The position numbers were made by a program, and so were the translations under genes. DNA of 64,000 bases, from contig NZ_CP042466.1 of the NCBI RefSeq assembly GCF_008330225.1, positions 1 through 64,000 on the forward strand, given 5' to 3'. Origin of the DNA: Geobacter sp. FeAm09. GTDB taxonomy: Bacteria; Desulfobacterota; Desulfuromonadia; Geobacterales; Pseudopelobacteraceae. How positions within the stretch are numbered: the stretch's first letter is position 1; the number at the start of each line of letters is the position of its first letter. Positions 44,521-53,684 of the stretch are shown in pieces. The notes beneath the pieces are model-generated. The model saw nothing but the letters and a program-made list of their open reading frames with translations, was not told the origin of the DNA and did not search any database.

Positions 44521-45202
44521 GATTGTGGTCAGTGGCTTGATGATCGTCGTGGTGATGATGCTGGGAGGGTGCGGCAGCAGTTTCAAGAACGTCAATTCAG
44601 TCTGCATCGAAGGGCCAACTGCCTCCTCAATCTCTGCACCCCGGAGGGTCGGGGTCTTGGTCGTGGGAAGCAAAACTAAAAAATCGACAAAAATTGCAGA
44701 ACGTCATCTGGTTGGCGCTCTCAGAGATTCAGGCCTGAATGCCCATGCTGTCGAACAATCCAGCGCAGTAGGGGCTTTTTTAATGAATTATGGCGCGCTT
44801 GGTCGTTCAACGGCTGAGGGTATAAATTCTCCCTGTACGGCAAATCTGGGCAATCTCAATAAGATTTTCGAGGACGAAGGAATAGATACCCTTATCGCCT
44901 ACGATGGCACAGAAGAAGGAGAAGCTACGGTTTTTGGCACGCTGGTTGGCTTTGCAGATGCTGCGGCAAATGTTGGTTTATCAGCAGCGACGAGAACCGT
45001 AATACCCCGTTCAACTCCAGCAAAACAGACCTATAACGCAGTAACAGTTAATCACATATCGATCATCACCCCAGACGGCAAAATATCACGCTATGTAAGC
45101 GGTGTGCTCCCCCGCCAGAATGAACGGCTTTATGAATCGGAGCGAGTCGAAATCGCAAAGCAATTGTCAGAAATTATCATAAGTAAAGAACCGGCAAAAT
45201 AG
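44507..45202 (+). CDS. Lipoprotein of unknown function
   Basis: 231 aa from a GTG at 44507 (GGGAGGTGG upstream). A lipoprotein signal (VVVMMLGGC) precedes an alpha/beta domain (RRVGVLVVGSKTKKSTKIAE, DTLIAYDGTEEGEATVFG). It overlaps the small upstream gene by 14 bp. It may be an exclusion or surface protein of the element, but nothing shows it directly. Confidence 0.65.
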   Translation: MLKDKIVVSGLMIVVVMMLGGCGSSFKNVNSVCIEGPTASSISAPRRVGVLVVGSKTKKSTKIAERHLVGALRDSGLNAHAVEQSSAVGAFLMNYGALGRSTAEGINSPCTANLGNLNKIFEDEGIDTLIAYDGTEEGEATVFGTLVGFADAAANVGLSAATRTVIPRSTPAKQTYNAVTVNHISIITPDGKISRYVSGVLPRQNERLYESERVEIAKQLSEIIISKEPAK

Positions 45203-45223
45203 TGGGATATCGAGGATAGGGAG

Positions 45224-45580
45224 ATGAATAAAACAAATAGGGCTGAACCCGTCAGAGGGAAATTGCATTCTTCCTTGATCGCTGTGTCGGTATTGTTACA
45301 GGCCAGCCTAGCCCCGGGGGTGATAGTCGGGCTCGCCTTCAGGTGCTCGCTCTACACATTTATTGTCTGCCTCGCGGTGATTTCCCCGCTAGTGCTAATG
45401 GCACTCTGCGGGTGGGCCACACATAGGCGATTGTACCGAGGCGCACGAAGTGGAATGCCGATTTGGCCGTTATTGAAGTATGCAGTGCAGTCGGATGAGT
45501 ACCGGCAGTTTCCATCATCTGATCCGTGGTTTGATTGGCTGATAAACTACAACCAATACTATCGTCATCGCGATGAGTGA
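45224..45580 (+). CDS. Small integral membrane protein, 118 aa
   Basis: Two hydrophobic helices (LIAVSVLLQASLAPGVIVGL and LYTFIVCLAVISPLVLMAL) with a basic loop and a cytoplasmic tail rich in aromatic residues. Follows the lipoprotein gene by 21 bp and precedes a terminator. A small membrane protein beside a lipoprotein would fit entry exclusion; this is inference. Confidence 0.6.
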   Translation: MNKTNRAEPVRGKLHSSLIAVSVLLQASLAPGVIVGLAFRCSLYTFIVCLAVISPLVLMALCGWATHRRLYRGARSGMPIWPLLKYAVQSDEYRQFPSSDPWFDWLINYNQYYRHRDE

Positions 45581-45601
45581 AATTCCCAATCAATGAGAAG
45601 T

Positions 45602-45637
45602 GAGAAAGGGCCCACCGTATTAGGTTGGCCCTTTCTC
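45602..45637. terminator. Terminator between convergent cargo and tra operons
   Basis: A perfect 11-bp stem, 45602-45612 with 45627-45637, is followed on the plus strand by a T-rich stretch. It lies five bases from the traG stop and could serve both strands. Confidence 0.75.
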
Positions 45638-45641
45638 GTTA

Positions 45642-48600
45642 TTATTTTGGTGTGAATTTTCCAGACCCTGGTCTGCTGATGCTCGGTCTGTTCCCCGGTC
45701 GTACAGAACTCGATGCCGGTCGGGGCATTGTCCTGCCGTGCGGCACCTGGGATGTTCTACTCTGGTTTTGAAGAATCCTCACTGTTTTCTGATTTGCCTG
45801 ATGCGTTTTTACTTGGTGAGCTCGGGCGGCCTCCTCCGCCGCTCTGGTCTCTTTTTGCACAACTTCTTTGTTGGCTGCAGCTCGTCCTTCTTTCCCAGGT
45901 TTGCCAATTACGGTTTCTGGATCTCGCAATGCCCTTGAAAGGTTTTTAACATCGTTCAGGGTCTGCCCAGTCTCATGTAACGCCCCCTGCCCAATCGCGA
46001 TGGTCGTTGCTAGCGTTCCAGGATTTATGTTGCCGTCCTGGCCAAAACCAGCGCCTTGCGCCGCTGAACCGGCGAGATTCTGTTTCGACTCCACCCTGTT
46101 TCCGAATGTGCTGGTGTTGCTTTGATCCAACTTGACGCCGCCACTTCCCTTGACATCCACGTCGGGTTGGCCGGATGTACCACGAGAACTAACAATTGCG
46201 GCACCATGTTCGTTGTTGCGCACGAATTCCTGTTCCGTGATTTCGGTAGTTTTGCCGGCAACCAGATTGCCATTGGTGTCCGCCTTGCCGGATACCTGTG
46301 CATAATGGAGGCGCCCGTCTTTGTCCATCTGGTACGCAAGGACGGACTGATTGATGCCGTTCTCGACGGTGCCGCCGATGAGCTTGCCATCTTTACCGTA
46401 GTAAAGATCACCTTTAACCTCCATTTCCTTTCCACCTATCTGCATCATATAGGTGCCATGCTTGGCAGTCTGGTTGAAGTTCTGGTTATCATACCCGGTC
46501 TTGATGAAGGTGCCGGCAGTTTCCCGGAGTCCTTTGTCCACCGTGGTCACATCACGGTTGATCTTCTCAAAATCATGGCCCGACCGTTTTGAGTCGAGAT
46601 TGTAATGCTCCGACTTCCCGCCGCCGGTCGTATGGGCCATGGTGATCGAACCTGTCGATGCGTCGTAGCCGAACCGTACAGCATCGCCTGCTTTGGAGTG
46701 GAAATCCTTATGCCCGGCGGCATGCATTTGTGCGTTGAGAGCATTTGACTCAGCCCGGGTGAGTATGCGTTCCTGGGAGCCATTCTTTTGGGCGTAGGAG
46801 TCGGCCAACGCCTTGTAATCTCCAGAGGCAATAGCTGAGCCAAGGGCTGCAGAAGCGGCCTCGAAGTTTTTGAACTTCTCGATGCTGTCAATGTTCGAAT
46901 GTGCCCCCATGAAAGCGGTTGCCTGACGGGGGTCCATGCCAGTTGCTTGCTGTGTGTGCTGCCAAGTGTCCATCCGGCCGGCGTCGGACAAGATGCCGGC
47001 ACGCCCCATCTCCTGCAGGTCCTGGTCACTGACCTGCCCGTTTTGGATGGCCTTGAGCATCCCTACATCCTTCATCTTGTCGATGGCGGCCCTATTGCCG
47101 GCAAACTCACGTAATCCCATGCCGGCAGCGTTTGCCGCCTTCATCACGGCATCACGTTCACCCTGAGCGAGATTTTGAGTACCTTCAAGGAACTTCGCGT
47201 AACTTTCACGATCTCCGCCAAAGGCCTTAGCCGTCGCTTCACCGGATGCATTGTTGAAATCCGCGAGAACCTTGTACGCCTCTGTTTCTGTCTTAAGGCC
47301 CAAAGCCTGCTGTATTCTCTGGGCCTGTTGGTGGGCACTGACTCCTTGAGCGTTATCCTGCAGTGTGCGGACGGCCGCATTCTCGTACGCTTGCCTTGTT
47401 GACTGGTTATCAACAGCGCCGGCCTCTCTCATGGCATTATTGGCTCCAAGTCTGGCCGCCTGATCGGAGGTCAAGTTCGCCCCATGGCTGAAACGGGTGC
47501 TTGCATCCACGGTTGACGCTTGGTGGGTTGAAGCCTGGAGGCCTCCAGGGGTTCCGCCGCCAGCAGCCTTAGCCCCCAAAGCGTCGCCCGTTGCACCGGA
47601 TATTCGCGCCTCGGCCGCCTCGGCGTAATTGCTCATACCGTGGACGCCAGATGCCAGCGAGGCGACCATTGCGGCCCGTTGGCCAACCGCTTCCTGGTTG
47701 CGCATATCGGCCCGGCCCGGGTCTCTTAAATCGTGGTCGGTCTGTTCGTTTTTGGAGGCGGTGTGCATCTGCAGCCGGGCCAATCCTTGGTCAGTGAAAT
47801 GAAACAGGGTTCCGGAGATGATGGTTGCAAAAGTGGAAATACTGGCCCGGGCAATGCCCAGGTTACTGAGCATACTGCCAATTTTCGTGTTGAGGGCCAG
47901 GGCTGTGGAACCGCCGATGCCACTGTTGTTGAAGGCGGATGCCATGGCGGACTGATAGAACGTTGCCCAGATTCTGAATGCGATCACGTCGAGTCCGCGC
48001 ATGATCATGACAAAGAAAAGGAAGCCAAAGAGCAGGGCAAATACCTTGCGCCACATGCAGGTAGCCATGACCAGGCTAATGAAGGGGATGATCATGATCA
48101 CGTACGCCAAGTAGATGTTGATCATCTGTGGATTGGTGATGCCGGCGGACACGCCGGAGTTTATGTTGCCCTGTTGCAGTTGCGTTATGAGCTGCACGGA
48201 TTCTGCGTTGCCGGACGCCAAGGCGTACGATGTGATGTTGGCCACGGTCTGCTGGGAGATGAACGACATGGGATCTATTCCCACTCCCAGGGTGTTGTTG
48301 AGTGTGGTCTGGATGAGGCTCTGGCATTGCATCTGGTCGGAGAAACCCGACCCTCCGCAGGCGTTGAGCGCTGCGGCGGAGGCGTTGGCCGGGTTGGTAT
48401 AATATGACTGAATGGCAGTATATGCCTGTTGGCATGATATGGGGTTGTTCTGGTAATCGGCCGTGAAGACGGCCGGGTTGGCTGCCTTACCCAGCGTATC
48501 GAGAATCGTGACCCCGCAGCCGGGCTCCATGACGTTGTCAATGGTTGTAGTGGTGCCGGGCTTCAGAAGCTCGAACGTCAGGCAGTCCTGGACGTAGTTT

Positions 48601-49112
48601 TGAATGTACCGGGCGTAATTGGCATCGCTGATGAAAGAACTGGCCGTAGTGGCGAGGAGTTGCGGGGCTACCGTCCCCCCGGAGGTCTGGTACTGCATGG
48701 GAGGCATGGCGCCGCAGGCGGTCGTGGTGCCCTGGCCGGTGCTATCAGATATGTTGACCTCAATCTGTTCTATCAGGTTCGCTGTCTCGGCAATCAGTAC
48801 AACGGCCAGTGGCAGATCTGCCACAACAACATCCTGGTTGTAGACCGGATCGAAGATCTCCATCGAGACTTTAGGCACGAATAACCCAAGATACAGGACC
48901 ATGCCGATCAACGTCAGGTAGAACCAGGTCAGAGGATTGGCGCCTTCGAACATGACTTTGAGGTATCCGACGGCGGCGCCGGCCATTATCCCCAGGATGA
49001 CGAAGGCGGTTATTGCACCTTTGTGATCGGCGGAGCCGAATATTGCGGCGCAGTTCTGAAAGGCTGCGGAAACGGACTGAAACCCGCCGTAAGTGTAATA
49101 GGTGAACATCAA
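45642..49112 (-). CDS. traG: TraG-like mating-pair stabilisation protein
   Basis: 1156 aa. The N-terminal 450 residues carry several transmembrane helices (AFVILGIMAGAAVGYLKVMF, FYLTLIGMVLYLGLFVP, VIMIIPFISLVMATCMW, ALLFGFLFFVMIM) typical of F TraG. The rest is a long, low-complexity, Ala/Gly/Gln-rich helical periplasmic part. In F, TraG works in pilus assembly and, through its C-terminus, in mating-pair stabilisation and exclusion. It is the last gene of the leftward operon. Confidence 0.85.
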   Translation of the reverse strand: MMFTYYTYGGFQSVSAAFQNCAAIFGSADHKGAITAFVILGIMAGAAVGYLKVMFEGANPLTWFYLTLIGMVLYLGLFVPKVSMEIFDPVYNQDVVVADLPLAVVLIAETANLIEQIEVNISDSTGQGTTTACGAMPPMQYQTSGGTVAPQLLATTASSFISDANYARYIQNYVQDCLTFELLKPGTTTTIDNVMEPGCGVTILDTLGKAANPAVFTADYQNNPISCQQAYTAIQSYYTNPANASAAALNACGGSGFSDQMQCQSLIQTTLNNTLGVGIDPMSFISQQTVANITSYALASGNAESVQLITQLQQGNINSGVSAGITNPQMINIYLAYVIMIIPFISLVMATCMWRKVFALLFGFLFFVMIMRGLDVIAFRIWATFYQSAMASAFNNSGIGGSTALALNTKIGSMLSNLGIARASISTFATIISGTLFHFTDQGLARLQMHTASKNEQTDHDLRDPGRADMRNQEAVGQRAAMVASLASGVHGMSNYAEAAEARISGATGDALGAKAAGGGTPGGLQASTHQASTVDASTRFSHGANLTSDQAARLGANNAMREAGAVDNQSTRQAYENAAVRTLQDNAQGVSAHQQAQRIQQALGLKTETEAYKVLADFNNASGEATAKAFGGDRESYAKFLEGTQNLAQGERDAVMKAANAAGMGLREFAGNRAAIDKMKDVGMLKAIQNGQVSDQDLQEMGRAGILSDAGRMDTWQHTQQATGMDPRQATAFMGAHSNIDSIEKFKNFEAASAALGSAIASGDYKALADSYAQKNGSQERILTRAESNALNAQMHAAGHKDFHSKAGDAVRFGYDASTGSITMAHTTGGGKSEHYNLDSKRSGHDFEKINRDVTTVDKGLRETAGTFIKTGYDNQNFNQTAKHGTYMMQIGGKEMEVKGDLYYGKDGKLIGGTVENGINQSVLAYQMDKDGRLHYAQVSGKADTNGNLVAGKTTEITEQEFVRNNEHGAAIVSSRGTSGQPDVDVKGSGGVKLDQSNTSTFGNRVESKQNLAGSAAQGAGFGQDGNINPGTLATTIAIGQGALHETGQTLNDVKNLSRALRDPETVIGKPGKEGRAAANKEVVQKETRAAEEAARAHQVKTHQANQKTVRILQNQSRTSQVPHGRTMPRPASSSVRPGNRPSISRPGSGKFTPK

Positions 49113-49118
49113 GGCCTC

Positions 49119-50606
49119 CTAGCTGTTGATCCCCAGTTTCTGCTTCATGCGGGCGGCGACCGATGGACTGAAATGCTGCTGGAGCTTGGCGTTGAGGATG
49201 CCGTTGATTTCCTGCAGTTGGTCGCCCACGGTTTTGACGAGTTGAAAGTCATTCATCTGTTTTTGTAGGCTGGCGATAATCTTTTCCTGAAGGTGCTTTG
49301 CGTTGTCTTCCAGTTTCTGGATGCTGGCCTTGCTCATCTGTGAAGTCACCGAGAGCTTGCACATGGTCCCGGAAGCACCCGAGGTGTCGGTCGAGTTGCG
49401 GGCCACGTCCTCCAGGGAAAAGAGTACCTGGTCAAACCTCGTGATGGCATCGTTGACCGCCACGGCCATCCATTCCGTGGCTGCCAGCTTGGCGAGAGTC
49501 GGCAGCATGTTGTCCTGGTTGCCGGACAGAATGGCCATCCGCAGTCCGTAGAGCACGGGCAACGGCATGCTGGACAGAAATTGCGTATCATCAGGTGACA
49601 GCTGACTGCCGGCAGTCATGGCGCTCATGATGCTGGCCAGCTTCGTTGACATGTAGTTCTGCAAATTACCGTTGACGTCCGTCGCCTGGGAACACTTCAT
49701 GTTGATGTCCCTTACCTCGAAAGTGCCGGCCGTCAGGAAGTCCAGGTCGGCGTTCTTGTTGTTGGGGCAGGCGTCCAGAGGAAATACTTGTATTCCGCCG
49801 TTGGAGATGGTGAGCATGTCGCCTATGAACCCTCTCAGAAAGCCCTGGTACGTGTCGGGCAGGCCGATGGTGTTCCCGATGACCTGGATAGCGCTTCGCG
49901 GGTAATTGTTCGCATCGGAGGGGAACAGGCCGGCTAGAATCGGGTCGGTGCAGCCGGATGTGCTCGGAATGTTGCTTGACGGTTTGCCGCTCTGGGTGTT
50001 GAACCAGCTATCCATTTCGGAAAGGGTTTTGACTGCTGGGATACTCTGCTTCAGGGTGGCATACGAATCGGTCAGGGCCATGTCCACTCCGCTGGAAATG
50101 TCACCCATCTGCATACTTGTCGCAATATCCTCGGCGGAATTCCTGACAGTGGTTACTAGGCCCTTAGCGGCAGTGCAGTCGTCCATGGACATTTTGTTAA
50201 GAGCGTTGGACAGATTCTCGCCGGCGTGACCCAGGTTGAGGATCTTGGACGATAACGTGTCGAAAGCAATCTCGAACGCGATGTATGCGCTGTTCTGGAT
50301 GACGTTCTGGATCTTCTTGACAAGCATCTCCGGTTTCAAAAAAGCCAGATTGCCACCATAGAAATCGATACTTCCACACCCTGCGGAAACATGGGGAGGG
50401 GTGGCAGTGACGAGCTGGTTGTTCTCAGAGACGGGCCAGTGGCCCGAAAACGAACCACCGAACAGCATGCCTCGTTTCTGGCCGTTGTAGTAGTTGGCGC
50501 TGCCGGAAGTTTTGCTTGATATCCAGTCATCGAGAAATCCGCCGGCAAAAGCGGTGTTCGAAACCAGTACGAAACTGACGATGATGAGCGGTTTTATGCG
50601 TCGCAC
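49119..50606 (-). CDS. traH: TraH conjugative pilus assembly protein
   Basis: 495 aa from the GTG at 50606 with AGGAGG seven bases upstream; a longer frame starting at 50648 is less likely. A signal peptide (LIIVSFVLVSNTAFA) precedes the TraH pattern: SANYYNGQKRGMLFGGSFS, VSAGCGSIDFYGGNLAFL, and ending in a coiled coil (IQKLEDNAKHLQEKI). TraH forms part of the outer-membrane/periplasm pilus complex. It overlaps the upstream gene by 13 bp. Confidence 0.9.
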   Translation of the reverse strand: MRRIKPLIIVSFVLVSNTAFAGGFLDDWISSKTSGSANYYNGQKRGMLFGGSFSGHWPVSENNQLVTATPPHVSAGCGSIDFYGGNLAFLKPEMLVKKIQNVIQNSAYIAFEIAFDTLSSKILNLGHAGENLSNALNKMSMDDCTAAKGLVTTVRNSAEDIATSMQMGDISSGVDMALTDSYATLKQSIPAVKTLSEMDSWFNTQSGKPSSNIPSTSGCTDPILAGLFPSDANNYPRSAIQVIGNTIGLPDTYQGFLRGFIGDMLTISNGGIQVFPLDACPNNKNADLDFLTAGTFEVRDINMKCSQATDVNGNLQNYMSTKLASIMSAMTAGSQLSPDDTQFLSSMPLPVLYGLRMAILSGNQDNMLPTLAKLAATEWMAVAVNDAITRFDQVLFSLEDVARNSTDTSGASGTMCKLSVTSQMSKASIQKLEDNAKHLQEKIIASLQKQMNDFQLVKTVGDQLQEINGILNAKLQQHFSPSVAARMKQKLGINS

Positions 50607-51301
50607 TGTTTCCTCCTTTTGGGGAATCCGGCCCATATCTTCCACCAAGGCCTTTTGAGATCCCGGGTATATGATTGGAGATCTTCATGGTTGAGTTCGA
50701 AGGTTCGGCTTTTTGAATCAATGACCTTGGCGGTCAGGGTGAAGCTGTCCTGTCGCCAATCTGCAGCGTCGTTCCGATCTATCATCTTTCTGACCACGGA
50801 TATGTGCAGAGGCTGTCCAATGCTCTCCGCAGTGGTTCTGAGTTCGTCGCACGCCGCCTTGAAAGCCCAGTCGATGCGATAGTCATCCATTCTGATTCCG
50901 TGCAAGGTGGTGAGCCCTTGCGTAAAGAAGTGGAACTGGGCGATGCAGGTCCTGTGGTTGCCCTCCGCTCCGATGTAGATGTCGCCGCCGTCGATGGAGA
51001 CGTAGTGCATGTACGGTTCCTTTGGACCGGTTGCCAGGTAATATCCCGGGTTATTCCTGAACATCGGCAGGTTGGACATCATCCGGCGGCCGTTGTGCAG
51101 CAGGTTGAGCCAGGTGCCGCCGGCATAGTCGGTGTGCCTGGTACCTACTACCTTGAAAACGTTCACCGAGGCGCATCCGTGGCTTTGTTCCTGAATGACG
51201 TATGGTTCAAGTTCGTGAAAGTTCAGGTCATGCCACGACAGCAAATGTTTATGGGCGAATGGCGGAGCGGACGGCAGCCCGAAATAGTCGAGTGGATCCA
51301 C
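50594..51301 (-). CDS. Hypothetical protein in tra operon, 235 aa
   Basis: No signal peptide is visible. A central motif (GGDIYIGAEGNHRTCIAQF) resembles ParB/Srx-like proteins, in which GxHR-type motifs bind nucleotide. The start is MDPLDYFGLPSAPPFAHKH. It lies between traF and traH, and overlaps traH. A cytoplasmic ParB-fold protein here is unexpected; the match is only to a short motif, so the assignment is tentative. Confidence 0.5.
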   Translation of the reverse strand: MDPLDYFGLPSAPPFAHKHLLSWHDLNFHELEPYVIQEQSHGCASVNVFKVVGTRHTDYAGGTWLNLLHNGRRMMSNLPMFRNNPGYYLATGPKEPYMHYVSIDGGDIYIGAEGNHRTCIAQFHFFTQGLTTLHGIRMDDYRIDWAFKAACDELRTTAESIGQPLHISVVRKMIDRNDAADWRQDSFTLTAKVIDSKSRTFELNHEDLQSYTRDLKRPWWKIWAGFPKRRKQCDA

Positions 51302-51303
51302 AG

Positions 51304-52220
51304 TTACCTCCTTGTCGGTTGATTTCTGTTGAGCGGTGCCAGTGGGTCGTAGGCGCCGCCTCGTTCGTATTCGCGCATTCCATACTGTTCCGGTGCGATC
51401 TGGCCCTCCATGAGCCGGACTGTGGAGAATACCCGGTAGTCGAGTTCCTCCAGGGAGACCACCCCATACGATATAGGCTGGTACCCACTGTTGCCCTTTT
51501 GCACCAGGATCAATGTGGGGGTAATGGTGACATTGAATTGAGCAGCGAGGTCAGGACGTTTTGTGATGTCGATGCCCTTGATCTCGATGTTCCGAGAAGC
51601 GTGATATGTGCGGAGGACGCCTTCCTGGGCTTGGCAGTACTGGCAGTTCGGCCGGTAGAAGTAAATCAGACCATACTCGCTACGGGCGGCAGCGAGCTTT
51701 TGACTCATCTCGGCGAGGCGAACCTCCTTGATTGCTTCCTGGCCAGGCGGATTAATTGAGGCGTCGTGCTCCATGGACACGTCGGGGTATGTGTTCACGA
51801 CCTTTTGTTGGACTTTAGCGAATGCATCCGCTTTGCGGCGGCCAAGGTCAATCATCCGATAAAAGTCGTGGACGTGAGACTCCTTGAGTGTCCTGACCGA
51901 CTGGTCCTTAAATGCGTCGAGCAGGTCGCTGAATTCCTTCGGTTTCATGTCCCAGAGCTGCTGCGGCGTAAAGTCTCCGAATTTGAGCTCCTTGCGGTTT
52001 TCCCATTCGTATTTTTTGGGTTCGTCCGGCTTTTTTTCCGGAGCCGCGGTTTCAGGCTTTTTCGCGGGCTCCTCTTTTCCTTGAGCTTTTCATACCAATA
52101 GTAGCCGTGAGTGCCCGCTTCATTGTCCTCATCGGGATAAAAACCGCTGGAATGCGCGGTGCCGCATGCGAAAGTAAGGATGAGGGCTGTTGCCATGCCC
52201 CTGTTTATAAAATCGCCCAT
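51304..52220 (-). pseudogene. traF: TraF, thioredoxin-like conjugation protein, frameshifted
   Basis: The start at 52220 gives a signal peptide (MATALILTFACGTAHSSG) and the typical GYYWYEKLKEK. The frame then breaks in the A run near 52075-52080; one more A restores EEPAKKPETAAPEKK and leads to EWENRKELKFGDFTPQQLW and the rest. The C-terminal domain is thioredoxin-like with CQYC in YRPNCQYCQ. TraF is a periplasmic assembly factor. Total length would be about 305 aa. From an internal ATG at 51948 only 214 aa without a signal peptide would be made. Confidence 0.8.
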
Positions 52221-52753
52221 GCTACCCCCGTAATCCGGTCCCGGCTTATGAAGCCGTAGACTCGTGAGTCGTAACTCCGTGCATCGTCACCGATGACGAA
52301 TATCATCCCGGCCGGTATCCGGCCATTGAAGCAGAAAGGCGTGATCGGTTTGCCGGCGACCTCGCGTTTGGCCACGGCAAGGTATCGACCGTCGCAATAG
52401 TAGTAGCCGTTGGCGTCCACCGAGAGGTTTTCCCCTGGAGAACAACCGACGCGCTTGAGTAGGCCAATAGTATTCGCCGGCTCAGAAGTTTGGTGTCCAA
52501 AGAGGCTGGTGATGAATTCCCGGATAGACGCGACTTTGCCTATAACCATCGGCACTTTTTGGTCAAAGGTCACGTAATCGCCGGTGGATATGACCCGGTG
52601 ATGCTCTGTGTCAGGCGTCCACCAAAATACCAGCGACTCCAGGGACCGTGTCAGGGGAATCCTTAGATGGCAGAGGACGTAGACCTCCACCACAAGGACG
52701 GCAGCGATAAGCAGCCAGCGTCTACTGTGCGGGATTTTTTTTATGGCTTCCAA
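52205..52753 (-). CDS. S26-family signal peptidase (TraF/TrhF type)
   Basis: 182 aa from a TTG at 52753; no better start exists. One membrane helix (WLLIAAVLVVEVYVLCHL) is followed by a catalytic serine candidate S37 in LTRSLESLVFWW, the lysine in LLKRVGCSPGE, and the closing motif VIGDDARSYDSRVYGFI. Related proteins process or cyclise pilins or mature other transfer proteins. It overlaps trbI by 32 bp and traF by 16 bp. Confidence 0.8.
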   Translation of the reverse strand: MEAIKKIPHSRRWLLIAAVLVVEVYVLCHLRIPLTRSLESLVFWWTPDTEHHRVISTGDYVTFDQKVPMVIGKVASIREFITSLFGHQTSEPANTIGLLKRVGCSPGENLSVDANGYYYCDGRYLAVAKREVAGKPITPFCFNGRIPAGMIFVIGDDARSYDSRVYGFISRDRITGVAWAIL

Positions 52754-53072
52754 TGATGGCGTCTCCCATTATTACGATGTAATTCGACGGTAGGCTGTCG
52801 GCTAGGTTTGTGGCGGCCTGCATTTCCTGCTCGCTTACGGCCGCGGCCTGTTGTGGGGTTATCTGTCCGGCCGCTGCGAACTTCTTGATTTCAACCAACT
52901 TGTCGGGCACGTCGGAAATCACGATCTTCGTTGCAAAATAACGGTCGTAGGTCACGAGCGCCGCGAGAGTGGTAAAGAAACACCAGGCTGCTACCGTCAG
53001 GTACATTCTGGTCGTGGTTACGTACGTCGGCTGAAAGACGGCGGGGTGAATTTGTTCCTGTTCAGAGGACAT
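52722..53072 (-). CDS. trbI: TrbI-like F-type transfer protein
   Basis: 116 aa with one N-terminal membrane helix (MYLTVAAWCFFTTLAALV) and a periplasmic domain (LVEIKKFAAAGQITPQQAAA, YIVIMGDAIIG) that resembles F TrbI, which affects pilus retraction. Position just before the S26 peptidase fits. The similarity is moderate. GGAGAAG precedes the ATG. Confidence 0.6.
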   Translation of the reverse strand: MSSEQEQIHPAVFQPTYVTTTRMYLTVAAWCFFTTLAALVTYDRYFATKIVISDVPDKLVEIKKFAAAGQITPQQAAAVSEQEMQAATNLADSLPSNYIVIMGDAIIGSHKKNPAQ

Positions 53073-53373
53073 CGACTTCTCCTTCGTTCTCTGGCAATAT
53101 TGCCAGGTTCATGGGCAGGACCTGAGCGGCTACGGCAAAGGCGTCGGCCTCCTTCGGGCCGTCTCCGAGGGCTGCATAGAAAATTTCTTCCGGGTTCGGT
53201 TCGGTTACTCCCTTTTCCGCGAGGCTCTGCAGCGTCTGCTGCCTGAGCTGGTCGTAGTGGGCGGCCTGAGCTTTACGGTCCTGTTCCGCTGCAGGGCAAG
53301 GGATACCGCATTTGTGGCCCAGGATGATCCGGCCCTTGTGGCGGCCGCAGAACATCAAATTTTCTCTGGGCAT
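53062..53373 (-). CDS. Hypothetical protein, 103 aa
   Basis: Begins MPRENLMFCGRHKGRIILGH and contains several cysteines and histidines in the first 30 residues (FCGRH, HKCGIPC), a possible metal site. A helical remainder ends in an acidic tail. GGAGGA precedes the ATG. It overlaps its neighbours on both sides by 11 and 19 bp. No family recognised. Confidence 0.5.
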   Translation of the reverse strand: MPRENLMFCGRHKGRIILGHKCGIPCPAAEQDRKAQAAHYDQLRQQTLQSLAEKGVTEPNPEEIFYAALGDGPKEADAFAVAAQVLPMNLAILPENEGEVDVL

Positions 53374-53684
53374 AAGTCCTCCTTCTCCAGTATTTTTTTA
53401 ACTGCATCGTGGGCCTTGAAAAACTCCTCGGCCTGGGTAGTGGAAACGGTCAGGTGAAGATTTTGACTGAGGCAGAGCGTTTGAGTGCTGTCATGGCTTA
53501 GCCGGGCCTTGCTGCCGGTACGTGCTAGGCTCATGAATCTTAGGTGATCGAGGATGACCGTCAATGGCGGTTCTGTCAGCAACTCCAGATCGCACCTGAA
53601 TGGTCCGGGAGACGCGACGGCGTACATGACAAACCAACTCCCCTCCTCGATGGCCGCTCTTATGTCCTGTTGCCGCTTCATCAC
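53355..53684 (-). CDS. Hypothetical protein, 109 aa
   Basis: Starts MMKRQQDIRAAIEEGSWF and holds a predicted beta-rich core (LEPPLTV-like strand followed by HLRFMSLARTG) and a C-terminal coiled coil (AEEFFKAHDAVKKILEKE). It is coupled to the VKOR-DsbA gene by an ATGA overlap. Function unknown. Confidence 0.5.
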   Translation of the reverse strand: MMKRQQDIRAAIEEGSWFVMYAVASPGPFRCDLELLTEPPLTVILDHLRFMSLARTGSKARLSHDSTQTLCLSQNLHLTVSTTQAEEFFKAHDAVKKILEKEDLCPEKI

